A stretch of DNA of 64,000 bases from SZUA-38 sp965212525. GTDB taxonomy: Bacteria > Pseudomonadota > Gammaproteobacteria > Xanthomonadales > SZUA-38. The notes below the pieces were generated by a model, which searched no databases, was not told the DNA's origin, and saw nothing but the letters and a program-made list of their open reading frames with translations. Made by a program: the position numbers and the translations under genes. The DNA is taken from contig CBDBVC010000013.1 in the NCBI GenBank assembly GCA_965212525.1, positions 145,235 to 209,234 of the forward strand, read 5' to 3'. Below are positions 26,780 to 35,410 of the stretch, piece after piece. The number at the start of each line of letters is the position of its first letter. The first letter of the stretch is position 1.

Positions 26780-26805
26780 CCCGCCTGACAAACAAGGCAG
26801 GCGGG
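26780..26805 (+). promoter_or_regulatory. Hairpin in the 5' leader of the M20 peptidase gene
   Basis: CCCGCCTG and CAGGCGGG form an 8-bp perfect GC-rich stem around a ten-base loop. It ends only eight bases before the GGAG of the next gene. No T-run follows, so it is not a standard terminator; it could shape translation initiation. Confidence 0.35.
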
Positions 26806-26824
26806 CTCTTCATGGAGCACATCA

Positions 26825-28288
26825 ATGAAGCGACTGGTTCGCATTTTCCTGCTGTTGCTGGCTACCCTGGTTGTCATTCTGCTGGCAAGAACCCTGATGC
26901 TGAATGCCCCGGAAACTGTCGCCCTGAACCCCGCCGATCCTTCCATCAGAGACGGGCATCTTGAGCGACTCTCACGCGCACTCACATATGCCACAATCTC
27001 TGCACCCGATTTCGATCCCGAATCCGGTGACAGTCTGCCAGCATTCGAAGACTTTCAGTCGTTTCTCGCCGACAGCTTCCCGCTCAGCTTCAGCTCACTG
27101 TCTGTTGAATTCATCAACCGATACAGCCTGCTCATGACCTGGCCTGGCCAGGACCCCGACCGGCCTGGTCTGCTGTTGATGGCGCACCAGGACGTGGTAC
27201 CGGTGAGCCGGCCCGAGAACTGGCAGCACGATGCGTTTTCCGGCATGAAGATCGGCGAGCGGGTGTACGGCCGGGGTGCACTCGACGACAAGGGTTCCCT
27301 GATGGCTCAGCTGGAAGCGGTCGAAAGCCTGCTGGCACAAGGCTTCACTCCTCCTGGGCCAGTTTACCTCGCTTACGGGCACGATGAGGAAATCGGTGGC
27401 AGGCAGGGAGCAGCGGCCATTGCTCGAAGCCTGTCCGAAGGCAAGGCACGGATTGGTCTGGTACTTGATGAGGGTGGTGCCGTGGTAACGGGAAGATTAC
27501 CGGGTGTACCCGGACCTGTTGCCATGGTAGGCAATGCTGAAAAGGGCTATCTGAGCCTTTCACTGAGCGTGACCACGGCAGGTGGTCACAGCTCGATGCC
27601 GCCGGAACAGACCGCCATCGAGATCCTGTCGGCAGCCATCACCCGGCTCAAGGAATCACCATTTCCCACCCGCATGGACGTGGCCGGCCGTCAGACACTG
27701 CAGCATGCTGCACCCCATATGCCGTTCGGTTTCCGTCTGGTGATGTCGAACCTGTGGCTGTTCGAGCCACTGGTGACACACCTGATGAGCCAGGATAATG
27801 CCACCCGCGCCATACTCCAGACCACCATCGCCACAACGCTGTTCAATGCCGGCATCAAGGACAATGTGCTGCCGGGCAAGGCCAGCGCCGTCGTCAATTT
27901 CAGGACCTTGCCGGGCGACAGTACGGATATCGTCATGGCGCATGTGCGCGATGCCATCGATGATGACAGGGTCAGTATCGAAGTCAGCGGTAATGCCATC
28001 GAGGCGTCACCGGTATCATCGGTCGAATCGGCGGCCTATGACACACTCAGGCGCACGATTCTGGCGACACGACCCGAAACGGATCTGATTGTCGTGCCTT
28101 ATCTGGTGCTCGGAGGAACGGACGCCAAGCATTTTACGTCTCTCAGCGATCAGGTATTCCGGTTTTCACCGTTTTCTCTGAGTCAGGCCGAGCTCGACAG
28201 TATCCACGGTGTGGATGAGAGTATTGCCATCACTGAATTCAATACGGGCATTCATTTTTACCGCACACTGATTCAGCAGGAATTCTGA
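26825..28288 (+). CDS. M20-family zinc peptidase (CPS1/PM20D1-like)
   Basis: 487 residues. One N-terminal membrane segment (about 5-25) anchors or exports it. Metal-binding motifs of M20 peptidases: LLMAHQDVVPV (His, about 119), YGRGALDDKGSL (bridging Asp), AYGHDEEIGG (Glu pair) and VLDEGGA. Dimerisation-domain residues GGHSSMPPEQTA and the late TDAKHF (ligand His) are present. The closest resemblance is to the carboxypeptidase S / PM20D1 branch, which cleaves or forms N-acyl amino acids; the substrate here is unknown. Confidence 0.88.
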   Translation: MKRLVRIFLLLLATLVVILLARTLMLNAPETVALNPADPSIRDGHLERLSRALTYATISAPDFDPESGDSLPAFEDFQSFLADSFPLSFSSLSVEFINRYSLLMTWPGQDPDRPGLLLMAHQDVVPVSRPENWQHDAFSGMKIGERVYGRGALDDKGSLMAQLEAVESLLAQGFTPPGPVYLAYGHDEEIGGRQGAAAIARSLSEGKARIGLVLDEGGAVVTGRLPGVPGPVAMVGNAEKGYLSLSLSVTTAGGHSSMPPEQTAIEILSAAITRLKESPFPTRMDVAGRQTLQHAAPHMPFGFRLVMSNLWLFEPLVTHLMSQDNATRAILQTTIATTLFNAGIKDNVLPGKASAVVNFRTLPGDSTDIVMAHVRDAIDDDRVSIEVSGNAIEASPVSSVESAAYDTLRRTILATRPETDLIVVPYLVLGGTDAKHFTSLSDQVFRFSPFSLSQAELDSIHGVDESIAITEFNTGIHFYRTLIQQEF

Positions 28289-28465
28289 GCAGGCAGGGAT
28301 GGCTCAGGAGTGATCGCCTGAAAGCGGATGGGCTGGCTGGTCATCCTTCCTGGACAACCAGTCAACCCGGACGAGCTCGTTCACACCGATCCGAGTGGTG
28401 GGGATCGTCGGTGCGAATATCCTCATCACCTGTTCATGCGAGAAAAAGCAATAAAATATGCCAGA

Positions 28466-28482
28466 CAATTGAAAATCAATTG
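28466..28482 (-). terminator. AT-rich inverted repeat after hslU
   Basis: CAATTGA and TCAATTG form a 7-bp stem with a three-base loop, 26 bases past the hslU stop. It is followed on the minus strand by T-rich sequence but no uninterrupted T-run. A weak terminator at best. Confidence 0.3.
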
Positions 28483-28507
28483 CCTGAGGAACAGAAATTT
28501 CCTGAAA

Positions 28508-29848
28508 TCAGAGTATGTAGCGTGATAAATCCTCATCCTCGACCAGGGCATTGAGATGCTCATCGACATAGCTGGCATCGATGGTCAGCGACTGACCCGA
28601 CTGATCAGGCGCATCGAACGAGATGGTATCCAGCAGTCGTTCCATCACCGTGTGCAGTCGCCTGGCACCGATGTTCTCGGTGCGATCATTGACTGAATAG
28701 GCCACTTCGGCAATACGATCAATACCGGACTCATCGAAGATCACCGTCAACCCTTCGGTATCCATCAGCGCCTGGTACTGCTGGGTCAGTGAATAATCGG
28801 GCTCGACCAGAATGCGCTTGAAGTCATCGGCGGTGAGTGATCTGAGTTCGACCCGGATGGGAAGACGCCCCTGCAGCTCCGGGATCAGATCGGACGGCTT
28901 GGCCAGATGGAAGGCACCCGAAGCGATGAACAGGATGTGATCGGATTTGATGATGCCGTGCTTGGTGGTCACGGTGCTGCCCTCGACCAGCGGCAACAGG
29001 TCTCGTTGCACGCCTTCGCGCGAAATACCACCACCTGAAGTACCGTATTCCGACTGTCTGGACACCTTGTCAATTTCATCGATGAAGACAATGCCATTCT
29101 GCTCCGCAGCGGCCAGGGCCGTCTGCTTGATTTCGTCTTCATTCACCAGTTGTGCCGCCGCCTCGTCGACCAGCAGCGGCATGGCAGCGGCCACTGACAT
29201 CTTGCGTGTGTTCTTGCGTGAACCGGCCATGTTCTGGAACAGACCGGACAGCTGGCTGGACATCTCCTCCATGCCGGGCGGTGCCATGATTTCAACACCG
29301 ATATTGGAGGACAGTTCGACCTCGATCTCGGTGTCATCCATCTTGCCGTCCCGCAGCCGCTTTCTGAGCTTTTCACGCGTCTCGGACGATTGCACCGGCT
29401 CCTCGGGTGAATCGGCAAAACCGGTCACTCGTCGTTTCGGCAGCAGGGCGTCCAGCACGCGTTCCTCAGCATCCAGCTCGGCCTGCGACTGAACGCGTTT
29501 CATGGCCTGCTCGCGTGTCATCTTGTAGGCCACGTCAACCAGATCCCTGATGATGGATTCCACATCCTTGCCGACGTATCCCACTTCGGTGAACTTGGTT
29601 GCTTCGACCTTGATGAAGGGCGCATTGGCCAGTGCCGCCAGTCGCCGGGCGATTTCAGTCTTGCCGACACCGGTGGGGCCGATCATGAGGATATTCTTGG
29701 GTGTGATTTCGTTGCGCAGATCCTCACTGACCTGCATGCGACGCCAGCGATTTCTCAGGGCAATCGCCACGGCACGCTTGGCATCGGCCTGGCCGATGAT
29801 GTGTTTGTCCAGTTCCTGGACGATTTCACGTGGGGTCATCGATGACAT
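28508..29848 (-). CDS. hslU: HslU, ATPase subunit of the HslVU protease
   Basis: 446 residues, as usual for HslU. MTPREIVQELDKHIIGQADAKRAVAIALRNRWRR opens the AAA+ domain (cited in part). Walker A is GPTGVGKTEIARRL (about 58), with TEVGYVGKDVESI as the pore loop. Walker B is IVFIDEIDK. The intermediate I-domain lies at about 110-245, and the C-terminus SRYIL is the tail that inserts into HslV. It unfolds substrates for HslV. It follows hslV by one base. Confidence 0.97.
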   Translation of the reverse strand: MSSMTPREIVQELDKHIIGQADAKRAVAIALRNRWRRMQVSEDLRNEITPKNILMIGPTGVGKTEIARRLAALANAPFIKVEATKFTEVGYVGKDVESIIRDLVDVAYKMTREQAMKRVQSQAELDAEERVLDALLPKRRVTGFADSPEEPVQSSETREKLRKRLRDGKMDDTEIEVELSSNIGVEIMAPPGMEEMSSQLSGLFQNMAGSRKNTRKMSVAAAMPLLVDEAAAQLVNEDEIKQTALAAAEQNGIVFIDEIDKVSRQSEYGTSGGGISREGVQRDLLPLVEGSTVTTKHGIIKSDHILFIASGAFHLAKPSDLIPELQGRLPIRVELRSLTADDFKRILVEPDYSLTQQYQALMDTEGLTVIFDESGIDRIAEVAYSVNDRTENIGARRLHTVMERLLDTISFDAPDQSGQSLTIDASYVDEHLNALVEDEDLSRYIL

Positions 29849-29849
29849 G

Positions 29850-30386
29850 TCAGCCCAGCTCCTCGATGGTCAGATTGTGGTTGGTGTAGATACAGATATC
29901 GGCTGCAATGCCCAGAGACTTCTCCACAATGTCGCGTGCACCCAGCTCGGTATTGTCGAGCAGACCACGGGCAGCCGCCTGGGCAAATGGGCCGCCTGAT
30001 CCGATCGAAATCAGACCATCCTCGGGCTCGATGACATCACCGGTACCGGATATGATCAGCGAAGCCTTGCTGTCGGCAACAGCCAGCAATGCTTCAAGCC
30101 GGCGCAGCATGCGATCGGTGCGCCAGTCCTTTGCCATTTCAACGGCGGCGCGCACCAGCTGGCCGGAATGTTTTTCCAGCTTGCTTTCGAAACGCTCGAA
30201 CAAAGTGAAGGCATCGGCCGTGGCACCGGCAAATCCCGCCAGCACCTGATCCTTGTACAGACGACGTACCTTGCGGGCATTGGCCTTCATCACGGTATTG
30301 CCCAGCGTTACCTGGCCATCACCACCGATAACGACGGCATCACCGCGGCGGACGGATACTATGGTTGTACCCCTGTAATTGTGCAT
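29850..30386 (-). CDS. hslV: HslV, peptidase subunit of the HslVU protease
   Basis: 178 residues from ATG 30386 (MHNYRGTTIVSVRRG). The catalytic N-terminal Thr is the first of GTTIVSV, exposed after removal of a six-residue leader. GGDGQVTLGNTVMKANARKVRRL and GFAGATADAFTLFERFE are HslV signatures. An in-frame ATG at 30398 would lengthen the leader. A sigma-32-type promoter lies 42 bases upstream, so heat-shock induction is expected. Confidence 0.96.
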   Translation of the reverse strand: MHNYRGTTIVSVRRGDAVVIGGDGQVTLGNTVMKANARKVRRLYKDQVLAGFAGATADAFTLFERFESKLEKHSGQLVRAAVEMAKDWRTDRMLRRLEALLAVADSKASLIISGTGDVIEPEDGLISIGSGGPFAQAAARGLLDNTELGARDIVEKSLGIAADICIYTNHNLTIEELG

Positions 30387-30427
30387 TGTTTCTGGCATTG
30401 CAGTGGTTCGTTGTTGTGTTCTGCAAA

Positions 30428-30454
30428 ATGTGGGGGCTGCGGCACGATTTTCAA
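30428..30454 (-). promoter_or_regulatory. Sigma-32 (heat-shock) promoter of hslVU
   Basis: On the minus strand TTGAAA (30454-30449) is followed after 13 bases by CCCCACAT (30435-30428). This is close to the sigma-32 consensus CTTGAAA-N11-16-CCCCATNT. The hslVU operon is a known heat-shock operon in Gammaproteobacteria. Confidence 0.78.
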
Positions 30455-30642
30455 TTTATCCGACCGGCATCGACGACCTGTTGCGAAACGGCTGGCCAGT
30501 CACGTACACTAGATCCACGAGCAGGGAAATGGGTGCAACCAGGTGAAGAGACTGATTCCCTGGGTTGGGAACGCTGCAGATTGCGTGCAACTGTCGACAG
30601 ATGTCCCTGTTGTCACCACTCTGCATGATGGCAGGTAATGAC

Positions 30643-31524
30643 ATGGCTCATCGGATCATACCGATTCTAATCATTGCGGCAACCACGCTGGCGATCATCC
30701 TTCAGGCCATGATGCTGCCACGGGTGGATGACGGCACGGTTTTCAGCCTGGTGTCCGAAGGCTTTCTCGCTCTGGTGTTCCTGTCGGCAGTCTTTTTCTG
30801 CCACAAGCTGAAGATGCCAAGATCCATCCACACCATTCTCATGGCCGGCTTCATACTGCTCTACATATCCTTCTTTACCGATGCCTGTGACGAGCTGTTC
30901 GTGTTTCCCACATGGGCCACCAGTGTGTTCGAGGACGGCACACAATTCGGACTGATCTTCCTGGTGGCCGGAATCTACAAGCTGCTGAACCACAACGACC
31001 AGCTCTATGCGCAACTGATCGTGCGTGCCGAAACCGATCATCTGACCGGATTGCTGAACCGGCGTGCCTTTCTTGAATCGGCAGACAAGCTGATCGATTC
31101 AGGCTCCGGTGCTCCCGGCACATTCAGCATCATCGTGCTCGATCTGGATCGGTTCAAGGAAATCAATGACGAGCATGGCCACGCCGCCGGTGACCAGGTA
31201 CTGGTGCAGTTCTCGATCCTGTCACGTGATCTGCTTGGCGACAACGGCATCATCGGCCGCTGGGGCGGAGAGGAATTCGTTTTCCTGATTCGTGAACCTC
31301 AAGCCCAGGCAGCACTGGCGCCGGAGCTGGCCGAACGCTTGCGCATGGCCATATCGGGCATGTCGGTCGAATCCGGCAGCCAGCTGTTTTCACTGACCGC
31401 CAGCATGGGCGTTGCCACTTTCAATCGCAGTAGCTCAAACCTCGTCGAAGCGATCAAGGAAGCGGATCGTGCACTGTATCAGGCCAAGGCATCCGGCCGT
31501 GACAAGGTGGTGCTCGCTTCCTGA
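30643..31524 (+). CDS. Membrane-bound diguanylate cyclase (GGDEF domain)
   Basis: 293 residues from ATG 30643, seven bases after AGG. Four or five membrane segments fill about residues 5-120. The GGDEF domain then runs from TDHLTGLLNRRAFL to the C-terminus. The active site is GGEEF (208-212), a functional variant, with LDLDRFKEINDEHGHAAGD supplying metal and substrate contacts. It should make cyclic di-GMP. The N-terminal domain is not a sensor I recognise. It converges on xerC with four bases between stops. Confidence 0.88.
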   Translation: MAHRIIPILIIAATTLAIILQAMMLPRVDDGTVFSLVSEGFLALVFLSAVFFCHKLKMPRSIHTILMAGFILLYISFFTDACDELFVFPTWATSVFEDGTQFGLIFLVAGIYKLLNHNDQLYAQLIVRAETDHLTGLLNRRAFLESADKLIDSGSGAPGTFSIIVLDLDRFKEINDEHGHAAGDQVLVQFSILSRDLLGDNGIIGRWGGEEFVFLIREPQAQAALAPELAERLRMAISGMSVESGSQLFSLTASMGVATFNRSSSNLVEAIKEADRALYQAKASGRDKVVLAS

Positions 31525-31528
31525 GACG

Positions 31529-32443
31529 TCAGTCGTCTTCCGTTTTCCTGCGGCGTGCGCGCGGATGTGCATCGTCGTAAACCCGGGCCAGGTGCTGATA
31601 ATCGAGATGAGTGTAGATCTGTGTGGTGCTGATGTTGGCATGACCCAGCAGTTCCTGCACGGCTCGCAGCTGGCCACTGGACTCAAGCAGATGACTGGCG
31701 AATGAATGCCTGAACATGTGTGGATGCACGCCTTTCCACAAACCCTGTTTGCGTCCCCAGAGCTGTATGCGTGACTGGATGGCCCGCACACTCAGTGGTC
31801 TTCCCCTGAGCGTAACAAACAACTGATTGTGCCCATCGCATCCCAGCGTGTTCCAGATCGCCTTCCAGTTGTCCAGTGCAGCCAGGGCATGTCGCCCCAC
31901 GGGACACTCGCGCTGCCTGCCGCCCTTGCCCAGTACACGAACCACGGCCTGGCGTGCGTCAAGATCTGCCCAGGTCACTGTCGCCAGTTCGTTCAGACGC
32001 AAACCAGATGAGTAGAACAACTCCATGATGGCCCGGTCTCGTACCGAAATCGGAGCCGGATCCTCGATATCAAGCAGACGCGACATTTCATCCGGATCGA
32101 GTGTCTGCGGCAGCTTTCTCCTGGCTTTGGGAGCCTTGACGCTGCGTGCCGGGTTTTCCGTGCACCAGCCTTCTCGCTGGAAGTAGCTGAATAGGGTGCG
32201 GATCGCCGACAGATAGCGGGCTATGCTGCGTCCAGACAGTCCGCGGCGGTAATCACGACTGGAGAGTGCTCTCAGGTGATCTGCGCTGAGTGCGCTGAAT
32301 GAGTCGACCTGATGCTGCTGCATGAAATCAAGCAGACGATCCAGATCACGACGGTAGGCCTTGACAGTCTGCCCCGATAGCCTGCGTTCATCTCGCAGAT
32401 GGTCAATAAACGAGTCCAGCTGTTTACTGATTGACGGCATCAT
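31529..32443 (-). CDS. xerC: Tyrosine recombinase XerC
   Basis: About 304 residues. The N-terminal SAM-like domain starts FIDHLRDERRLSGQTVKAYRRDLDR (cited in part). The catalytic domain has the Arg of SSGLRLNEL, HMFRHSFASHLL (His-x-x-Arg), GHANISTTQIYTHLD (second His and nucleophilic Tyr). Its place after lptM-dapF-DUF484 identifies XerC rather than XerD. It resolves chromosome dimers at dif with XerD. Two adjacent ATGs (32443, 32440) directly follow GGAG, so the exact start is uncertain. Confidence 0.93.
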   Translation of the reverse strand: MMPSISKQLDSFIDHLRDERRLSGQTVKAYRRDLDRLLDFMQQHQVDSFSALSADHLRALSSRDYRRGLSGRSIARYLSAIRTLFSYFQREGWCTENPARSVKAPKARRKLPQTLDPDEMSRLLDIEDPAPISVRDRAIMELFYSSGLRLNELATVTWADLDARQAVVRVLGKGGRQRECPVGRHALAALDNWKAIWNTLGCDGHNQLFVTLRGRPLSVRAIQSRIQLWGRKQGLWKGVHPHMFRHSFASHLLESSGQLRAVQELLGHANISTTQIYTHLDYQHLARVYDDAHPRARRRKTEDD

Positions 32444-33170
32444 CTCCGCTATTCGAACAACTGTTGCCCGCAGAAGGGCTGGTCGCCTCGGCATCCTGAT
32501 CAAACTCACCCAGTGTCTCGATGCGGTGACAGACCTGCTGACTCAGCAGGTCGATGAACAGCGTGCCCATACCGGGATAAAAACGGTGCTCGTCCACACT
32601 GGCCAGCACCAGCAGGCCTTTCTGCCGGGGACCGCAGAATGAACAGAGGGCTGCCGAGCGAATCGTATCGGCTTCGTCACCGAACAGGAACTCCAGCCTG
32701 TCCCTGCGCATGCGCCCGCACATGGTGATTTCCTTCTCGAACAGATCGGTGAACAGGTCTGCCCCGGACGGATCCAGCTCTGACAGGTGCGGACTGATCT
32801 GCCGTGTGCTGTAGACAGCAACGCGGTCACAGGAGAATCCTGAATTCAGTGAATCGATCAGTGTGGACAGGTAGTCGTCAAGCTCTGTGCATTCAAGCAG
32901 ACGCAGATACAGACCATGCAGCCGCCTGAGAACGGATTCATTGTCGGCAGCATTCTGGTGATACTCGTCAATCTGCGATTGAAGGCCACGGTTCTTGTCC
33001 TGCAGTACCTGCACCTGCCGTTCGATCAGTGATGCGCCACCTGCACCGTGAGGAATACTGATCACGTCAAGAAGATCAGGATGTTTCAGAAGGAAGTCCG
33101 TGTTGTGGCCCAGGTATTCGGCAACCTGTTCCTCGGTAAGCTCGGACCGTAGCGGTGATTCAGCATTCAT
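32424..33170 (-). CDS. DUF484 family protein (GAF-like)
   Basis: 248 residues from MNAESPLRSEL. The start EEQVAEYLGHNTDFLLKHPDLLDVISIPHG is the DUF484 signature (cited in part), then a coiled-coil stretch (LIERQVQVLQDKNRGLQSQI). After it comes a GAF-like domain ending LFIDLLSQQVCHRIE. Function is unknown, but the gene is conserved between dapF and xerC. Its ATG overlaps the dapF stop (ATGA), and xerC starts inside its 3' end. Confidence 0.88.
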   Translation of the reverse strand: MNAESPLRSELTEEQVAEYLGHNTDFLLKHPDLLDVISIPHGAGGASLIERQVQVLQDKNRGLQSQIDEYHQNAADNESVLRRLHGLYLRLLECTELDDYLSTLIDSLNSGFSCDRVAVYSTRQISPHLSELDPSGADLFTDLFEKEITMCGRMRRDRLEFLFGDEADTIRSAALCSFCGPRQKGLLVLASVDEHRFYPGMGTLFIDLLSQQVCHRIETLGEFDQDAEATSPSAGNSCSNSGDDAVNQ

Positions 33171-34008
33171 AAATGATACGTGCCCTGATATGCGTATTTG
33201 GCCTCTCCTGTCATCATAACGGCAGACCCGGCTTTGTGCCATTGAATTTCGAGGCAGCCACCAGGCAGCTCGACCTTGACCCGGGATGAAACCAGACCCC
33301 TTGTTCTGGCTGCCACCATCGCCGCACAGGCACCCGAGCCACAGGCCTGGGTTTCACCCACACCACGCTCCCAGACCCGAAGCCTCATATGAGATCGATC
33401 AACGACCTGGGCAAAACCGATATTGCAACGCTCGGGAAATGCGCTGGCCCGCTCCAGCCCAGGCCCCAGTGATTGCACTGGTGCGGTGTCGACATCGTCA
33501 ACAAACAGGACGGCATGGGGATTGCCCATCGACAGGACTGACAACTGGTGAGTACCGGACCCTGCCTCGATGCGATACTCGCCGCCTTCAGACCCGGCCA
33601 TGACGGGGTATGCGGTCAGGTTCGAATACAGGCTCGCCCATGTTGACGCTCACCCGGTCGTCTGATTGTGAGCTGACACGGATCTGCCCAGCCCTGGATT
33701 CAAGTGTCAGGTCGCGACGGTCCGTCCGCATGATGGTCCCACAGGTAGAGGGCAACGCAACGAACACCGTTGCCACATTGCTGAACCTCGCTCCCATCGG
33801 CATTGAAGATGCGGTACTGCCAGTCACAGTCAGAACGGGTTGTCGGTTCGATCAGTAAGAGCTGGTCACAGCCGATGCCCCGACGCCGATCGGCCATCAG
33901 CTCAAGTGGTAACTGGTCTGGGTCAATGGTGCGGATCAGCCCGTCCAGGACAATGAAATCATTGCCCAGTCCGTGCATCTTGACAAAATCAATCGACTGC
34001 TCAGTCAC
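33167..34008 (-). pseudogene. dapF: Diaminopimelate epimerase, read with two frameshifts
   Basis: All parts of DapF are present but in three frames. The first (from GTG 34008) has FVKMHGLGNDFIVLDG and the first catalytic Cys in QQCGNGVRCVALYL. The second (about 33720-33610) has DLTLESRAGQIRV and VSVNMGEP. The third (to 33167) has LSVLSMGNPHAVLFVDD and the second Cys in ACGSGACAAM. Removing one base near 33715-33730 and one of four G at 33605-33608 restores a full reading frame of about 278 residues. DapF makes meso-diaminopimelate for lysine and peptidoglycan and is normally indispensable, so sequence error is likely. The GTG start overlaps the lptM stop. Confidence 0.88.
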
Positions 34009-34135
34009 GCGCCTGTTCGGCAGATGTCTTTTCACTGTCCCCGGAATCCCGGGTCAGGTCACCCTTGTTGCCACAGGCTGTGACCACTGCCATCAACAGA
34101 AGACAGAGGATGAATGGCTTTGTTCTCGGATTCAT
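34001..34135 (-). CDS. lptM: LptM-like small lipoprotein
   Basis: 44 residues, easily missed. The signal peptide FILCLLLMAVVTAC ends in a lipobox Cys, and CGNKGDL after it matches the CG-x-KG-x-L start of LptM (YifL), a lipoprotein that assists assembly of the LptD/E LPS translocon. Its position directly before dapF, with an overlapping GTGACTGA junction, is conserved in Gammaproteobacteria. The tail is acidic and lacks the usual proline-rich end. Confidence 0.85.
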   Translation of the reverse strand: MNPRTKPFILCLLLMAVVTACGNKGDLTRDSGDSEKTSAEQARD

Positions 34136-34240
34136 GGTGCACTGATTTGATCAACAACAGGCGCCAGTCTAGCACAGACGACCCGGGTTCTGTTCACAGA
34201 TCAGGTATACTTCAGGATCTGACAATTGAAATGGATTCAG

Positions 34241-35392
34241 ATGAACAAGATCATTGCCCTGCTGACGGTCATGATGACCCTATCACTGCCTGGCCAGCTC
34301 AAGGCCGAAGAATACCCACTGGAAAGTCAGCAACTGGCATGGCGCATCCTCAAACCGCTGCCTGAATCCGTGATCGAAACCATTGCAGTCAGTCAGCTCA
34401 GTGACAAGCAGAAACAGGATGAAGGGCAGCGCCAGTCTGCCATCCAGTCACTGTCCGATGACGTCGCCGGTATGGCCATGGATGATCTTTTCATGATCAG
34501 CGATTCAATCGCCTATTCCGAATACGACAGCAAGGCCAGGGCATTCATTCTCAATCCGGTGATTCCGGAAAACAACATGGCGGTCAAGAACCGGTTTTTC
34601 CCGAGCATTCAGTCTGGCCAGCTGCCGGGGTATTTCAACCTGCTGATCCCCAACTACACACTGGCAAATCAACTGCCGATGTCCGAACGCAAGGCACAGG
34701 CTCTGATTGACTCTCGCGCTGATCTGCCACGTCAGTTGAAGCGACGCTTTTATGTCGAAGTGTTTTTCCGACCGGTTGAATATCAGCAGGGAAGGTATAT
34801 TCAGACCGTCATCGAACGTATCGATTTCTATGATCACAAGAACACACGAAACCTGATCACGACAGTGCGTGAGAAACGAAAACCAGCGAAGGTTATTTCA
34901 TCCAGTCTGCTGGCTGAGGGCATCACTTCCAAGGCCATTCCCATTCACAATTTCACCATACTGGACATTCGCATGCTCGAGATTCTGAGCGAAGGCAACG
35001 ACAGTCTGGGCGAGTGTGAGCGGATTGCAGATTCAGATTCCTACACAGGACACCGGCTGATCGAGTGCGAACGAGAGTTTTCACAGCGCAGCATCAGGAT
35101 GTCGCGTTTGCTTCGCTACGTGGGCGGCCGCCTGGCCGATCTAGAAGTAACACTGCTGGATAACCCCGAGGAAAAGGCACTGCAGCGACTGATCTACGAA
35201 ATGAAACGGGAATTCGGCCTTCCGGATGCCCGGGAAGGCAACCCAGAGTGGAGTTCACACGGCATCCAGTTCAGCTATTATCCTGAGCGGCTGTATGAGC
35301 CAGCCGAAGGCAAACCGTTTCTGCTCGTCACATCCAGTGTCAATCACGACAACGGCAAGCAAGTCGGCGAGAACAGCCAGGCCGAGCCATGA
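34241..35392 (+). CDS. Exported protein of unknown function
   Basis: 383 residues from ATG 34241. A signal peptide covers about 1-22 (ending QLKAEE). The mature part is mixed alpha/beta with SKARAFILNPVIPENN, RRFYVEVFFRPVEYQQGRY and LDIRMLEILSEGND. Two Cys (LGECE, IECERE) could pair. I recognise no family with confidence. It ends 18 bases before the AlgZ-type kinase gene, so the two may be co-transcribed. Confidence 0.7.
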   Translation: MNKIIALLTVMMTLSLPGQLKAEEYPLESQQLAWRILKPLPESVIETIAVSQLSDKQKQDEGQRQSAIQSLSDDVAGMAMDDLFMISDSIAYSEYDSKARAFILNPVIPENNMAVKNRFFPSIQSGQLPGYFNLLIPNYTLANQLPMSERKAQALIDSRADLPRQLKRRFYVEVFFRPVEYQQGRYIQTVIERIDFYDHKNTRNLITTVREKRKPAKVISSSLLAEGITSKAIPIHNFTILDIRMLEILSEGNDSLGECERIADSDSYTGHRLIECEREFSQRSIRMSRLLRYVGGRLADLEVTLLDNPEEKALQRLIYEMKREFGLPDAREGNPEWSSHGIQFSYYPERLYEPAEGKPFLLVTSSVNHDNGKQVGENSQAEP

Positions 35393-35410
35393 CATGACTG
35401 GCATGCCGTC

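Noticed and set aside
28328..28525. Open frame of 65 codons between the M20 peptidase and hslU
   Set aside because: No ribosome-binding site, no recognisable feature, and it runs into the 3' end of hslU antisense.
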